Source of the DNA: Chloroflexota bacterium
GTDB lineage: Bacteria; Chloroflexota; Dehalococcoidia; JACPEP01
Length of the DNA stretch: 64,000 bases
Direction: 5' to 3'
Assembly (NCBI GenBank): GCA_016183425.1
Contig: JACPEP010000006.1
Span: 88,875-152,874, forward strand
Below the pieces are notes generated by a model. That model did no database searches and was not told the DNA's origin. It saw only the letters and a list, made by a program, of their open reading frames with translations. Below, piece after piece: positions 32,327-42,698 of this stretch (position 1 is its first letter; every line of letters begins with the position of its first letter). The position numbers and the translations under genes are program-made.

Positions 32327-34876
32327 CTATGGCATAGGGGTAGGCGGCAGTGGCACGAGCTGAGGGTGAGGTGGGGGCGGGCGGGGCGTCTGACTCGGCG
32401 ATGGGGGTTGGGGCGTCAGCAGGGGCGGGGGGAGGGGTTGTACAGGCAGGCGCGTCTCACCCCCCAGGCTGACCTCGTCCAGCCACAGCACCGCCCCCTC
32501 GCCGGTCAACTCAAAGCGAACCTCTACATCTCCCTGGAGAGCCTCCAGGTCTATCCAGGCGTGACGCCACGCATCCTCAGCGTTAAGAGTCTGGGACAGT
32601 CTCTTCTCTCCTCCCACGCCTATTGCCCTGACCGTAAGCTGCCCCGGAGACGCCGTGGCGGGCGTTCGATACACTAAGGAGAGAGTGGCCCCGGAGCGAG
32701 GTACGTACACCCTTTGGGATAAGGAGGCCGTCCCCGATAGATAGGCACCGTAATCCCCGCTGTGGCGAAAGGTCTTGGCCAGAACCGTTCCGCTGACGGT
32801 CCACCCCGTCACTCCCTCCTCAAAGCCGCCGTTGGCGATCAGGTTGTCCCCCGGAGGTAGATAAAAGTCGTAGGGGATGGTACCCGCCATGGCGATAGCC
32901 TTGGGCGGCCACTGACCGAAGTCGGCTCGGCTGGCCGCGAAAAGATACGTCCCTTGGGGATAGGTTCCCAGGCGATAGGTGCCCGCAGCGCTGGTGGTGG
33001 TGGAGAAGGAAGAACCCACTGCCAGGACGCTGGCCCCCGACAACGGCTGGCCTCGGTAATCCGTTACTCCGCCGGTGACGAAGAAAGGCACCGTGGTCTG
33101 GGCATCGCCGGGGAAAGGGGTATAGGGATCGGCGTTTCCTTCCGCATCCCTGGCCCGAACACGGAAATTGTAGGCCGTGCCCTCCGCCACCGGGAGCGGA
33201 GAGGTGGGGCCAAATACGGCTGAGGTGGCGGAGGTATTCTCCAACCAGGTGACCCACCTATCTTCCGCCCAGTACTGGACATCGTACCTGACGCTGGTGC
33301 TTCCCGAAGACCACCTCACCGGAAAGGATTTGCCTGAGGCATAGGTGGGAAGGGCCTCCATTACTGCTGACGCCGCCGGCCTCACCGGCTCCACTAACAA
33401 ATAGGGCTCCCCTCCCACATCCCCGTTGGCGTAGCTGGTGCCGGGAAGGGAGATATTATAGATGCCACTGGTCGGCGTAATGGTGGTCTTATTGCCGTAC
33501 TTGTCTACCAGGAGGGCGGGCGAGGCGGAGGCCTGGATGCCCGCCACGGTGGATACGGCGGAGGAGTTCCACAACGCCGTCACCTTGCCCTTAGATGTCC
33601 CGTAGAAAGTTACCCCTATGGCCGAGCCTATGGTCTGATAAACCACTCGCGTGGGATAAGCAAAATATGTCGCTGCCACCTGGTAAGATGTGTAGGCGGG
33701 CCGCTCACTGGCGCTATTGCGTATAAGCCCGTACCAATCGTAAGTCCCCAGGTCATCGTCGTAGAGCTGAAAAACAAAGGTCTTGTCCACGCCGGCGGCG
33801 GCCGCCATGGCATAAGCCTGGATGATGAAAGATGCCTGCTCCTCCAAGCTGCCCCGCCACTGAGTGGGGCAGCCCAGGTAGGGGGAAACCTGGGTATCGC
33901 TGCAAACGGGAATGTTGGTTTCGTTGACCCATATGGGCTTGGAGATGCCCCGCCCCGCCATCTCAGAACGGGCCCACAAAGGCACATTATAAAGGTGATA
34001 AGGGCTGACGTAGAGATGCCAGGGAAGGCCGTCGAAGTAGTAGTTGTGAGAAGGCGCAGTGGCATCGGCCACCATCAAATCCAGGAGGCGGGGCAGGAAC
34101 GTGGTGTCTGTCCAATAGGCCAACCCGGCGAAAAGTACCGTAGCGGAAGGGTCGGCCGCCTTAGCTGCCTGGTAGCCCACCTTGAGGAGCTGATAGTAGT
34201 CCGCATAGCTGCCACTCCAGAAAACAGGCTGGCCGTTGCTGTCCTTGAGGTCGGGCTCGTTCCACATCTCCCACACCTTGACCCGGCCCTTGTAGCGGCT
34301 AACGGTGGTGTAGACGAAGCGGGCCCAGTAGTTGTCCGGATTTATGGTGCCATCGCCCAGGAAAACGGGGAGGTAGAGGTTCTTGGGTGAGGAGGCGGCG
34401 ACGCTGGACTGGGGGATAGGTTGTCCCGAGGGCTGGGAAAGGGAAGGAAAAAGGGACGCTCGGTTCTCCAGGCGAGGCACGGGCACGGCCAGGCTGCCCG
34501 CGGTGGCTGACCAAAGAGGTGTCCCTAAGAGGATGGCGTTTGTCTCCAGGCCGTGGGCCACGTCGCCCGCCACCACCTCATCCTGCAGGCTGTAGGCGGC
34601 ATCCCCCAGATAGCCCGGCGACGTTTCAATTTCGTGCCAGTACATGGGCCATCGGGTCCAGCGGACCCCCGAGGCCACCGCCTGCTGGTATCTTTGTTCT
34701 GAAGCGTTGTATCCGGCGCCGTTGACGAAGACGATGCCGAAGCGGTCGTTCCTCTCCGCCACCGGAGGTAGGGTGGCCAGAGAAAAGGCGGCGGCGCCGT
34801 CCCCCCAGCGCTGGGGGGACGGCGCCGCTAAAAGAATTCCTATAGTTACGACAATGACTAACCAGAAAGGACGCAA
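32327..34876 (-). CDS. Secreted multi-domain glycoside hydrolase (GH39/GH5-like)
   Basis: 849-aa exported protein. A hydrophobic signal segment is at residues 4-17. The catalytic TIM barrel covers about 45-430: WEMWNEPDLKD gives a likely acid/base Glu (207) and PIWVNETNIP a likely nucleophile (319). After it come a FnIII-like domain (from about 520), a carboxypeptidase-regulatory-like segment (VTDYRGQPLSGASVLAVG), a carbohydrate-binding-like jelly roll (NLIANGGFEEGVTGW) and a proline-rich tail. The start is TTG with GGGAGG nine bases upstream. A 38-bp perfect palindrome lies within the signal-peptide codons. Substrate likely a plant or bacterial polysaccharide; not resolved. Confidence 0.85.
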   Translation of the reverse strand: MRPFWLVIVVTIGILLAAPSPQRWGDGAAAFSLATLPPVAERNDRFGIVFVNGAGYNASEQRYQQAVASGVRWTRWPMYWHEIETSPGYLGDAAYSLQDEVVAGDVAHGLETNAILLGTPLWSATAGSLAVPVPRLENRASLFPSLSQPSGQPIPQSSVAASSPKNLYLPVFLGDGTINPDNYWARFVYTTVSRYKGRVKVWEMWNEPDLKDSNGQPVFWSGSYADYYQLLKVGYQAAKAADPSATVLFAGLAYWTDTTFLPRLLDLMVADATAPSHNYYFDGLPWHLYVSPYHLYNVPLWARSEMAGRGISKPIWVNETNIPVCSDTQVSPYLGCPTQWRGSLEEQASFIIQAYAMAAAAGVDKTFVFQLYDDDLGTYDWYGLIRNSASERPAYTSYQVAATYFAYPTRVVYQTIGSAIGVTFYGTSKGKVTALWNSSAVSTVAGIQASASPALLVDKYGNKTTITPTSGIYNISLPGTSYANGDVGGEPYLLVEPVRPAASAVMEALPTYASGKSFPVRWSSGSTSVRYDVQYWAEDRWVTWLENTSATSAVFGPTSPLPVAEGTAYNFRVRARDAEGNADPYTPFPGDAQTTVPFFVTGGVTDYRGQPLSGASVLAVGSSFSTTTSAAGTYRLGTYPQGTYLFAASRADFGQWPPKAIAMAGTIPYDFYLPPGDNLIANGGFEEGVTGWTVSGTVLAKTFRHSGDYGAYLSGTASLSQRVYVPRSGATLSLVYRTPATASPGQLTVRAIGVGGEKRLSQTLNAEDAWRHAWIDLEALQGDVEVRFELTGEGAVLWLDEVSLGGETRLPVQPLPPPLLTPQPPSPSQTPRPPPPHPQLVPLPPTPMP
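34791..34828. repeat. 38-bp perfect palindrome inside a signal peptide
   Basis: GCGGCGCCGTCCCCCCAGC followed directly by its reverse complement, with no loop. It encodes the APSPQRWGDGAA part of the glycoside hydrolase N-terminus, within 90 bases of its start. It could form a stable hairpin in the mRNA near the initiation site. Confidence 0.9.
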
Positions 34877-34925
34877 TACTTTCAGCCTCCCTAATTCCTC
34901 CTTTCCTTATTGTATTCTCAGGAGC

Positions 34926-36773
34926 TTAGCGGAGCTTGTCAAGACCCTGGCTCTCCAGGGTGGCGGGAAGGGGCACTCCCGTCTCCGCATCCCAGCCCAT
35001 GGCCTGATAGTAGTCTCGCAGCATCTTCTCCCAGTGGGGCATCATCGCCCTTCCCTGAGCCGGCCCGTCCACCGGCGAGGAGCCGTAGCGAGGAGAGGGG
35101 CGGTCCCCAGCGGGAGAGATGCCGTGACGCAGGTCAAAGGCCCTCATGGTGTTGACCGCTTTGCGCCCGATGGCCATGGCATCTGAGATGCTCACTTCCC
35201 ACCCCGTGGCCGCCTGCAAAGCCTCTGTCAAGAATTCCATGTTAGTTCGGGTCTGGAAGCGGCACACCCCCAGGGAGTCTTCGAACTGCATGGCGCCCTT
35301 GGTCACTGCTACGAAAGTGGCCACCTCCTCGGGGGAGAAGGCGTTCTTCAAAGGGGGATGGCCCAACTGCTCCACGGGTACAGTGTACACCGTCTCAATA
35401 GTGCCTGAGCTGGAGACACAGGTATCGAAAAGCTCTACCCAGCGTGCCCGATGGTCATGGCCTCGGGGGCTGGCGCCCTTCTGAGTGTGAACGGCCATAT
35501 TGATAGCCTCCCCGCCCAGGCGTTGGGCGGCCCGCATCACCCCTTCCGCCAGAAGGTCGCCGAGACCCCGACGGTGGGCGATCTGGCTCAGAAGGGACAT
35601 GGCGGCCCCGGAGTTGCCCCAGGTCAACTCCAGCCTGTCCGTGGCCTCCTTATCCAGGAGTCCCTTCTGATGGGCCTCCATAGCAAAGCCCATCACCCAC
35701 CCCGCCTCGTTGACGTCCATGCCCAGTCGATCCACCTCGTTGGCCAGGACCATGGCCGAGACCACGTCCCTCACCCCGATATTGGAGGCACAGGCGGCAA
35801 AGCCTTCGTATTCCGGCTCCTCGATGACCCTTCCGGCCCAGGGACCGGAGGGAATCTTAAGTAAGTGACAGTGGTGGAACTGACATGCCCAGCATGGGTG
35901 AGGCTCTGGTTGGAATTGGGAGCGGATGTAGGGCCCGGTGAACTTGTCCAGGTCCGCCTGGTCAAAGGGCCACCGGTTGGTGGTATAGTTTTTGGTGGGT
36001 AGCCATCCCCCCCGGGCCGCCCCCTGGAAGAGATTCAAGGTTCCCCAGTCATAGATATCCCGGGCTCGGGGATCGTCCTTTATCTTTTGGATCTGCTCTT
36101 TGGCCAGGGCGGACAGCCGGGCAGCGTCGTGGAGGGGAAATTTGCGGCGGCTTCGGGCGACGGCGATGGCCTTCAGCTTCTTAGCTCCCGCCACCGCCCC
36201 CACCCCGTTGTGGGCGGCCACATGGCCCCGGTCGCCTACGATGGCGGCGAAGCGAACCCGGTTCTCCCCCGCCGGCCCGATGCCGAAGACGCTGCTGGCT
36301 CGGCCAGGGAGGGCCAGATCCGCCTTCACCAGGTCCTCCGTCTCCCAGGTATCCTTACCCACCAGATGGGCAGCATCTCTCAGCTCCGCCGTGCCGTCGT
36401 GGATGTAAAGATAGACCCATTGGGGAGATGCGCCCTGGATTATGATGGCGTCGAAGCCGGAGAACTTGAGATAGGCACCCCAGAAGCCGTTGGCCTGGGT
36501 AGCCGTAGCCCCTTCGGTGAGAGCGCCCTTGGTCACCACGGAGAAGGTGCCCGAGCCCCCCACCGTGGTTCCCGCCAAAGGGCCGGAGGCCAACATGAGG
36601 CGATTATCGGGATGAGACCAGGCGACGCCAGGGGGAACCTCCTCATAGAGGTATCGGGCGAGAAGGCACGTTCCGCCCACGTACTGCCGGAGGAAGGATT
36701 CCTCCACTGTCTCGGAGCTTATCTTACTCTGAGACAGGTCTACCCGCAGAATTCTGCCCGCATAGCCGTCCAT
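34926..36773 (-). CDS. Tungsten-containing aldehyde:ferredoxin oxidoreductase
   Basis: 615-aa AOR-family enzyme. The N-terminus has GRILRVDLSQSKISSE and GGTCLLARYLYEE as in known AORs. The iron-sulfur cluster cysteines appear in HPCWACQFHHC and, later, SLGVCRFQ. SPRGHDHRARW and the downstream KGAMQFEDS are also family-like. It oxidises aldehydes to acids with reduced ferredoxin using a tungstopterin cofactor. The next gene upstream-to-downstream is a MoaD-like protein, a common companion in cofactor assembly. It is 13 bases from that gene. Confidence 0.95.
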   Translation of the reverse strand: MDGYAGRILRVDLSQSKISSETVEESFLRQYVGGTCLLARYLYEEVPPGVAWSHPDNRLMLASGPLAGTTVGGSGTFSVVTKGALTEGATATQANGFWGAYLKFSGFDAIIIQGASPQWVYLYIHDGTAELRDAAHLVGKDTWETEDLVKADLALPGRASSVFGIGPAGENRVRFAAIVGDRGHVAAHNGVGAVAGAKKLKAIAVARSRRKFPLHDAARLSALAKEQIQKIKDDPRARDIYDWGTLNLFQGAARGGWLPTKNYTTNRWPFDQADLDKFTGPYIRSQFQPEPHPCWACQFHHCHLLKIPSGPWAGRVIEEPEYEGFAACASNIGVRDVVSAMVLANEVDRLGMDVNEAGWVMGFAMEAHQKGLLDKEATDRLELTWGNSGAAMSLLSQIAHRRGLGDLLAEGVMRAAQRLGGEAINMAVHTQKGASPRGHDHRARWVELFDTCVSSSGTIETVYTVPVEQLGHPPLKNAFSPEEVATFVAVTKGAMQFEDSLGVCRFQTRTNMEFLTEALQAATGWEVSISDAMAIGRKAVNTMRAFDLRHGISPAGDRPSPRYGSSPVDGPAQGRAMMPHWEKMLRDYYQAMGWDAETGVPLPATLESQGLDKLR

Positions 36774-36786
36774 GGCGACGCCCCCT

Positions 36787-37077
36787 TTACCCTCCCGCGT
36801 AGGCGGGGACTAAGGTGACCCTATCTCCCTCCTGAAGCAGCGTGGATTCCCATTCCACAGCCTCCACCAGGCTGCCGTTCCAGACCAGGCAAAGGTACTC
36901 AGACGGAGAGGCGGCCCAGATCCGGGCCGCCTCCGGGAAATGGTCTATCAGGTCTCGGAAAAGTGTCTGGAGCGTTTGAGGCCCTTTTGTCTCCCATTCA
37001 AAAACCAGCCGCTGAGCGCCGTCGCCCCCGAAGGCCCTGCTCAACCAGGGGAGAACCTCGATATTGACCCGTACCAT
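36787..37077 (-). CDS. MoaD/ThiS-family sulfur carrier
   Basis: 96-aa ubiquitin-like sulfur carrier. The ATG at 37077 is chosen: the longer in-frame extension to 37233 is encoded by repeat C. The protein ends in YAGG, the Gly-Gly end that is thiocarboxylated for molybdopterin or tungstopterin synthesis. The position directly upstream of the AOR gene fits a dedicated pterin-cofactor supply. Confidence 0.88.
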   Translation of the reverse strand: MVRVNIEVLPWLSRAFGGDGAQRLVFEWETKGPQTLQTLFRDLIDHFPEAARIWAASPSEYLCLVWNGSLVEAVEWESTLLQEGDRVTLVPAYAGG

Positions 37078-37126
37078 TGACCTAGCCACTCCCAGGACGA
37101 CGCCCCTGGCAATGCTTCCCCTTGGA

Positions 37127-37270
37127 GCTAGCACCTGGTTGCGTAGAAGCCTAAACATTTCCTCGCCCCTCCGGGGGAGAGGATTAAGGTGAGGGGGCTT
37201 CAATCTCACCCTCACCCCAATCTCTCCCATCAAGGGGGAGGTGATTCTTCTATCGACTTGAGATTTATGC
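37127..37270. repeat. Long dispersed repeat C, copy 2
   Basis: About 144 bp closely matching 18005-18150 in the same orientation, with a few substitutions. It lies between the MoaD-like and the pyrophosphatase genes. Confidence 0.8.
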
Positions 37271-37301
37271 GAGCAAGTACTAGCTTTTTCCTCACAAGCC
37301 C

Positions 37302-39428
37302 TTAGATGAACAAGGGCGCCAGCACCAGGGTGATGGTGCTCAAAAGCTTCACCAGCACATGTAGCGATGGGCCGGCGGTATCCTTCAGGGGATCGCCCAC
37401 GGTGTCCCCCACTACGGCGGCGGCGTGGCTGAACGAGCCCTTGCCGATGGTAGCGCCGTCGTCGTCCCGCAGGCTGCCCTCCTCGATGAGCTTCTTGGCG
37501 TTATCCCAGGCGCCGCCGCCGTTGTTCATGAAGCTGGCCAGCATGATGCCACCGATGGTGCCTACCATAAGCAGGGCGGCCACGGCCATGGCGGCGTCGT
37601 AGCCTGGGATTTGATTGAAGATGACCCCTACGGCCACCGGCATAGCCACCGCCAGGACACCGGGGGCGATCATCTGCCGCAGCCCGGCTCTGGCCGTGAT
37701 ATCCACCGCCCGGGCGTAGTCAGGTCGGCTGGTGCCGGCCATGATGCCGGGGTCGGCGCGGAACTGACGGCGCACCTCCTCGATAATCATACTCGCCGTG
37801 TTCCCCACCGCCCTGATGGCCAGGGAGCTGAAGAGAAACACAAGCATCACCGCGAGGATGGCGCCGACGAAGACCTCCACCTTGGCCAGATTAACCACGT
37901 CGAAAGAGGGCAAATCGCGAAGGAAGGCCACCCGATCCAGATAGGCCCGGAAGAGGAGAAAGGCGGCCAGCCCGGCGGAAACCATGGCATAGCCCTTGGT
38001 CAAGGCCTTGGTGGTGTTGCCTACTGCATCCAGCCGATCCGTGATGTGGCGCACCGTTCCCCCTATCCCAGCCATCTCGATGATGCCGTTGGCGTTATCG
38101 GTGATGGGGCCGAAGGTGTCCATAGAGAGGATGTAGGGGCAGGTCATGAGCATACCCATAGTGGCGGCGGCGGTGCCGAAGACACCCCCACCCGCCAGCC
38201 CGGTCATAGTTCCCATCCAGTAAGAGACCAGGAGGGCGATGCCGATGACTATCGCCGTGGCCAAGGTAGTCTCAAAGCCGACGGCCATCCCCGACACGAT
38301 GTTGGTGGCCGGCCCCGTACGGGAGGCCCGGACGATCCGCTGCACCGGAGCGAAGCGGGACTCCGTGTAATACTGGGTGACGTAGACAACGGCGACGCTG
38401 GTAAGAACGCCCACCGCCCCCGCGCCGAAGAGCCAGGCATCGTTGAGCATGGTGAAGGCTGCCAGGGCCATACCGCCCACGGAGAGAATCACTGCTACAA
38501 AGTAGCCTCGGTTGAGGGCCGCCATGGGGTTCTCCCCCTCCCGCCCCCGTACCGAGACGACGCCGACCATACTAGCTATGATACCAAATGCCCGCACCAC
38601 CAGAGGGAAGAGGATCCACGCCGGATTCTTGGTGATGGCATAGACGGCGATGCCCAGGATCATGGCCCCAATGTTCTCCGCCGCCGTGGACTCAAAGAGG
38701 TCGGCGCCGCGGCCAGCGCAATCCCCCACGTTGTCCCCCACCAGGTCGGCGATAACGGCCGCGTTGCGGGGGTCGTCCTCAGGGATGCCCGCCTCCACCT
38801 TCCCCACCAGGTCCGCCCCCATGTCCGCTGCCTTAGTGTAGATGCCACCCCCCAACTGGGCGAAGAGGGCGACGAAGCTGGCCCCGAAACCAAACCCTAC
38901 GATGAGGTGGGGAGCGATGTCGGGCAGGTTGGCTCCGCCGTAGGCGTAGAACATAGCAGCCACCCCTAGAAGGCTTAGGGCGACGATGAGAAAGCCGGAT
39001 ACCGCCCCTCCGCGTAGAGCCACCGTGATGGCATCATGAAGGCCCCGCTGGGCGGCGGCGGCACAGCGAACGTTGGACTTAACCGATACATACATACCGA
39101 TGAAACCGGAGACGGCGGAGCAGAAGGCACCGGCTAGAAAGGCCAGGCCCGTTCGCCACGCCACATCCATGGGAGTCATCCCCTCAATCCCCTCGTTACC
39201 CCCCAGCAGGCCTACCAGAGCCCCTACTACCACCGCCGTTACCGCCGACAGCACGGCGATGGTCAAGTATTGGCGGCGCAGGAAGGCCATGGCTCCCTCC
39301 AGTATCATATCGCCGATCTCTTGCATCTTGGGTGAGCCGGCATCTCGCCGCAACACATCCATGGCCATAAAGACAGCAAAAATGACCGCCCCGATGCCTG
39401 CTACAGGCACCACCCAGACCAAATCCAT
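37302..39428 (-). CDS. hppA: Membrane-bound proton-translocating pyrophosphatase
   Basis: 708-aa membrane pyrophosphatase with about sixteen helices. The substrate-binding loop is visible in full: KAADMGADLVGKVEAGIPEDD, DLVGDNVGDCAGRGADLFES. The motif GNTTKA carries Lys at the position where K+-dependent enzymes have Ala, indicating the K+-independent, H+-pumping class. It would generate a proton gradient from pyrophosphate, useful in an energy-limited anaerobe. Its own promoter candidate lies upstream. Confidence 0.97.
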   Translation of the reverse strand: MDLVWVVPVAGIGAVIFAVFMAMDVLRRDAGSPKMQEIGDMILEGAMAFLRRQYLTIAVLSAVTAVVVGALVGLLGGNEGIEGMTPMDVAWRTGLAFLAGAFCSAVSGFIGMYVSVKSNVRCAAAAQRGLHDAITVALRGGAVSGFLIVALSLLGVAAMFYAYGGANLPDIAPHLIVGFGFGASFVALFAQLGGGIYTKAADMGADLVGKVEAGIPEDDPRNAAVIADLVGDNVGDCAGRGADLFESTAAENIGAMILGIAVYAITKNPAWILFPLVVRAFGIIASMVGVVSVRGREGENPMAALNRGYFVAVILSVGGMALAAFTMLNDAWLFGAGAVGVLTSVAVVYVTQYYTESRFAPVQRIVRASRTGPATNIVSGMAVGFETTLATAIVIGIALLVSYWMGTMTGLAGGGVFGTAAATMGMLMTCPYILSMDTFGPITDNANGIIEMAGIGGTVRHITDRLDAVGNTTKALTKGYAMVSAGLAAFLLFRAYLDRVAFLRDLPSFDVVNLAKVEVFVGAILAVMLVFLFSSLAIRAVGNTASMIIEEVRRQFRADPGIMAGTSRPDYARAVDITARAGLRQMIAPGVLAVAMPVAVGVIFNQIPGYDAAMAVAALLMVGTIGGIMLASFMNNGGGAWDNAKKLIEEGSLRDDDGATIGKGSFSHAAAVVGDTVGDPLKDTAGPSLHVLVKLLSTITLVLAPLFI

Positions 39429-39450
39429 ACCGCTCTCTCCTTCCTACCTC

Positions 39451-39489
39451 TCACAAAAGGGGGGGAGAAACCAGCCCCCTCCCTTTTGC
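39451..39489 (-). other. Hairpin upstream of hppA
   Basis: Interrupted inverted repeat: CAAAAGGG...CCCTTTTG with G/C-rich centre. It lies in the hppA leader and after the dehydratase gene's stop. It lacks a U-tract on the minus strand, so a strict intrinsic terminator is not supported. It may act in RNA stability. Confidence 0.4.
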
Positions 39490-39515
39490 CATTACCCTCT
39501 CAGAACAGCGCCGAT

Positions 39516-39545
39516 AGTCTACCTGATTGGGCTACCCATCGTCAA
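39516..39545 (-). promoter_or_regulatory. Candidate promoter of hppA
   Basis: On the minus strand TTGACG (39540-39545), an 18-base spacer and TAGACT (39516-39521). The -35 overlaps the end of the dehydratase gene. Confidence 0.45.
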
Positions 39546-40585
39546 GCTACTTTGGTGCTCCTTTTGCCTCGGCCTCCGTCCACCCCCGAAGAGCGCCCTT
39601 GCCGACGCAGCATGTCCACGAAGGCCTCCAACCTGGTTCTCACGTGGTGGGTGAGCAAGAAGTCGTGATTGCCCTCCAGAGTGAGGATGGGAACATGGAG
39701 GTCATGGCGCATAATGATATCGGCGATGCCCCGATGACAGAAGGCTTGAACATAGTGGATGATACCCTGGAGGCGGCGCCGTTCCACCTCCGCCGTTATT
39801 TCCTGCAAGCGGTAGAAGACCGAGTAGGGATAGGTGTAGTTGGTGTACTGCTCGGCCAGGTTGGCCCCCGGATAGGGCATGGCGAACTGCCGCTGCACCT
39901 CGTTATACACCACCCGGGCCCCCAACCCCTCCAGGTAGGGATATAGCTCCTGGGCGTAGATGGGAGGCACGCCGATGTAACCCAGGGGAATAGTATCCTC
40001 AGGATAAGGCTCCCGCTTCTCCACTTCCTCAAGGAGGGGAGCCATGTCCTGGCGGTAGGCGCTGGGGTCGCCATTGAAATCGGAGGTGGACACCAGCCAG
40101 CGGTGGTTCTCCCCCCCGCTCACCCGATGGTGCCGCCAGGTGGACTCGTCCATGACATGGGCCAGGCGACGGCATTCCTGAAGCTCTCGTCTCACCTCTT
40201 CGGCGGCGGCCACGGTGGTGCCCAGGCGGGAGGCCAGGTCGGACAGGGCTCTTTCCATATCCGTTGTCTTGGGCTCCGGAGGATAGGCGAAGGGGATGGC
40301 CTCTACTCCCCGCAGCCGCAGCACCTCCATGAGCATCAGGGTGTTGGAGCAGTCCCCGGTGGTGACGCCCAGCACCTGGGGAATACCGTGCTCCCGGCAC
40401 ACCCCGTAGATGCCCTTTATCCAGGCGCAGCAGTTCTGGGGGAAGCCGTCTCGCTCCGCCACCTCCAGGAAGCGCTGTCGGCGAGGGCTGGAGACGAAGA
40501 TGTTATTCAGGTCCACCGGGGTGTAGCCGGCGGCGATAAGCACCTCTATGGGGACGGTGGTGGTAATGCCGATGGTCTTCTTCAC
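39542..40585 (-). CDS. 2-hydroxyacyl-CoA dehydratase D-component-like protein
   Basis: 347-aa member of the BcrC/HgdB family. The early segment TTTVPIEVLIAAGYTPVDLNNIF is typical, and conserved cysteines appear in NCCAWIKG, TTGDCSN and VQAFCHRG. These bind a [4Fe-4S] cluster in two-subunit dehydratases or benzoyl-CoA reductases. Only one subunit and no ATP-dependent activator are in the window, so it may be a single-subunit relative of uncertain substrate. Confidence 0.85.
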   Translation of the reverse strand: MKKTIGITTTVPIEVLIAAGYTPVDLNNIFVSSPRRQRFLEVAERDGFPQNCCAWIKGIYGVCREHGIPQVLGVTTGDCSNTLMLMEVLRLRGVEAIPFAYPPEPKTTDMERALSDLASRLGTTVAAAEEVRRELQECRRLAHVMDESTWRHHRVSGGENHRWLVSTSDFNGDPSAYRQDMAPLLEEVEKREPYPEDTIPLGYIGVPPIYAQELYPYLEGLGARVVYNEVQRQFAMPYPGANLAEQYTNYTYPYSVFYRLQEITAEVERRRLQGIIHYVQAFCHRGIADIIMRHDLHVPILTLEGNHDFLLTHHVRTRLEAFVDMLRRQGRSSGVDGGRGKRSTKVA

Positions 40586-40621
40586 CAGTACTCACTTGCA
40601 GAAAAAGGCGGTAACAACAAC

Positions 40622-40680
40622 CGTTCGTGGTGAGCTTGTCGAACCACTGGGCCTCGCCCTTCGACGGGCTCAGGGTGAAC
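40622..40680. repeat. Inverted repeat element, GTTCGTGGTGAGC type
   Basis: Sequence beginning GTTCGTGGTGAGCTTGTCGA and ending GACGGGCTCAGGGTGAAC, whose ends are inverted relatives. It is another REP-like intergenic element, in the 150-bp gap before enolase. Confidence 0.6.
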
Positions 40681-40736
40681 GGTATCGTTCCTTGGCCATC
40701 CGGGCACTGATTTATGCAGCTAGATACCAGTCACAT

Positions 40737-42517
<1,781 letters not shown>

Positions 42518-42544
42518 TTCTTACCCGTCCGTCCCGGAGAAAAA

Positions 42545-42585
42545 CCAGATAATAAACGGAGGCCCGCCGCCCACAGTAGGCCTCC
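42545..42585 (-). terminator. Intrinsic terminator after clpX
   Basis: On the minus strand a 7-bp stem GGAGGCC/GGCCTCC (42558-42564 and 42579-42585) is followed by GTTTATTATCTGGTTTT. It sits after the clpX stop, ending the tig-clpP-clpX transcript. Confidence 0.7.
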
Positions 42586-42698
42586 CCCCACCTTTGCTAG
42601 TCTAATCTTACTACCTACTATCACATCAAAGGCGTCGCCCCCTCAGGCCAGGGTAGGGAGACAAGGCCATTTCTGCTTCGGAGAGAGATACCCCCGCC

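Noticed and set aside
31220..32677. 485-codon plus-strand frame over the ThDP and hydrolase genes
   Set aside because: It crosses two recognised genes and a repeat, with no domain.
37425..38969. 514-codon open frame opposite hppA
   Set aside because: It is antisense to a strongly conserved pyrophosphatase; long frames like this are expected in GC-rich DNA.
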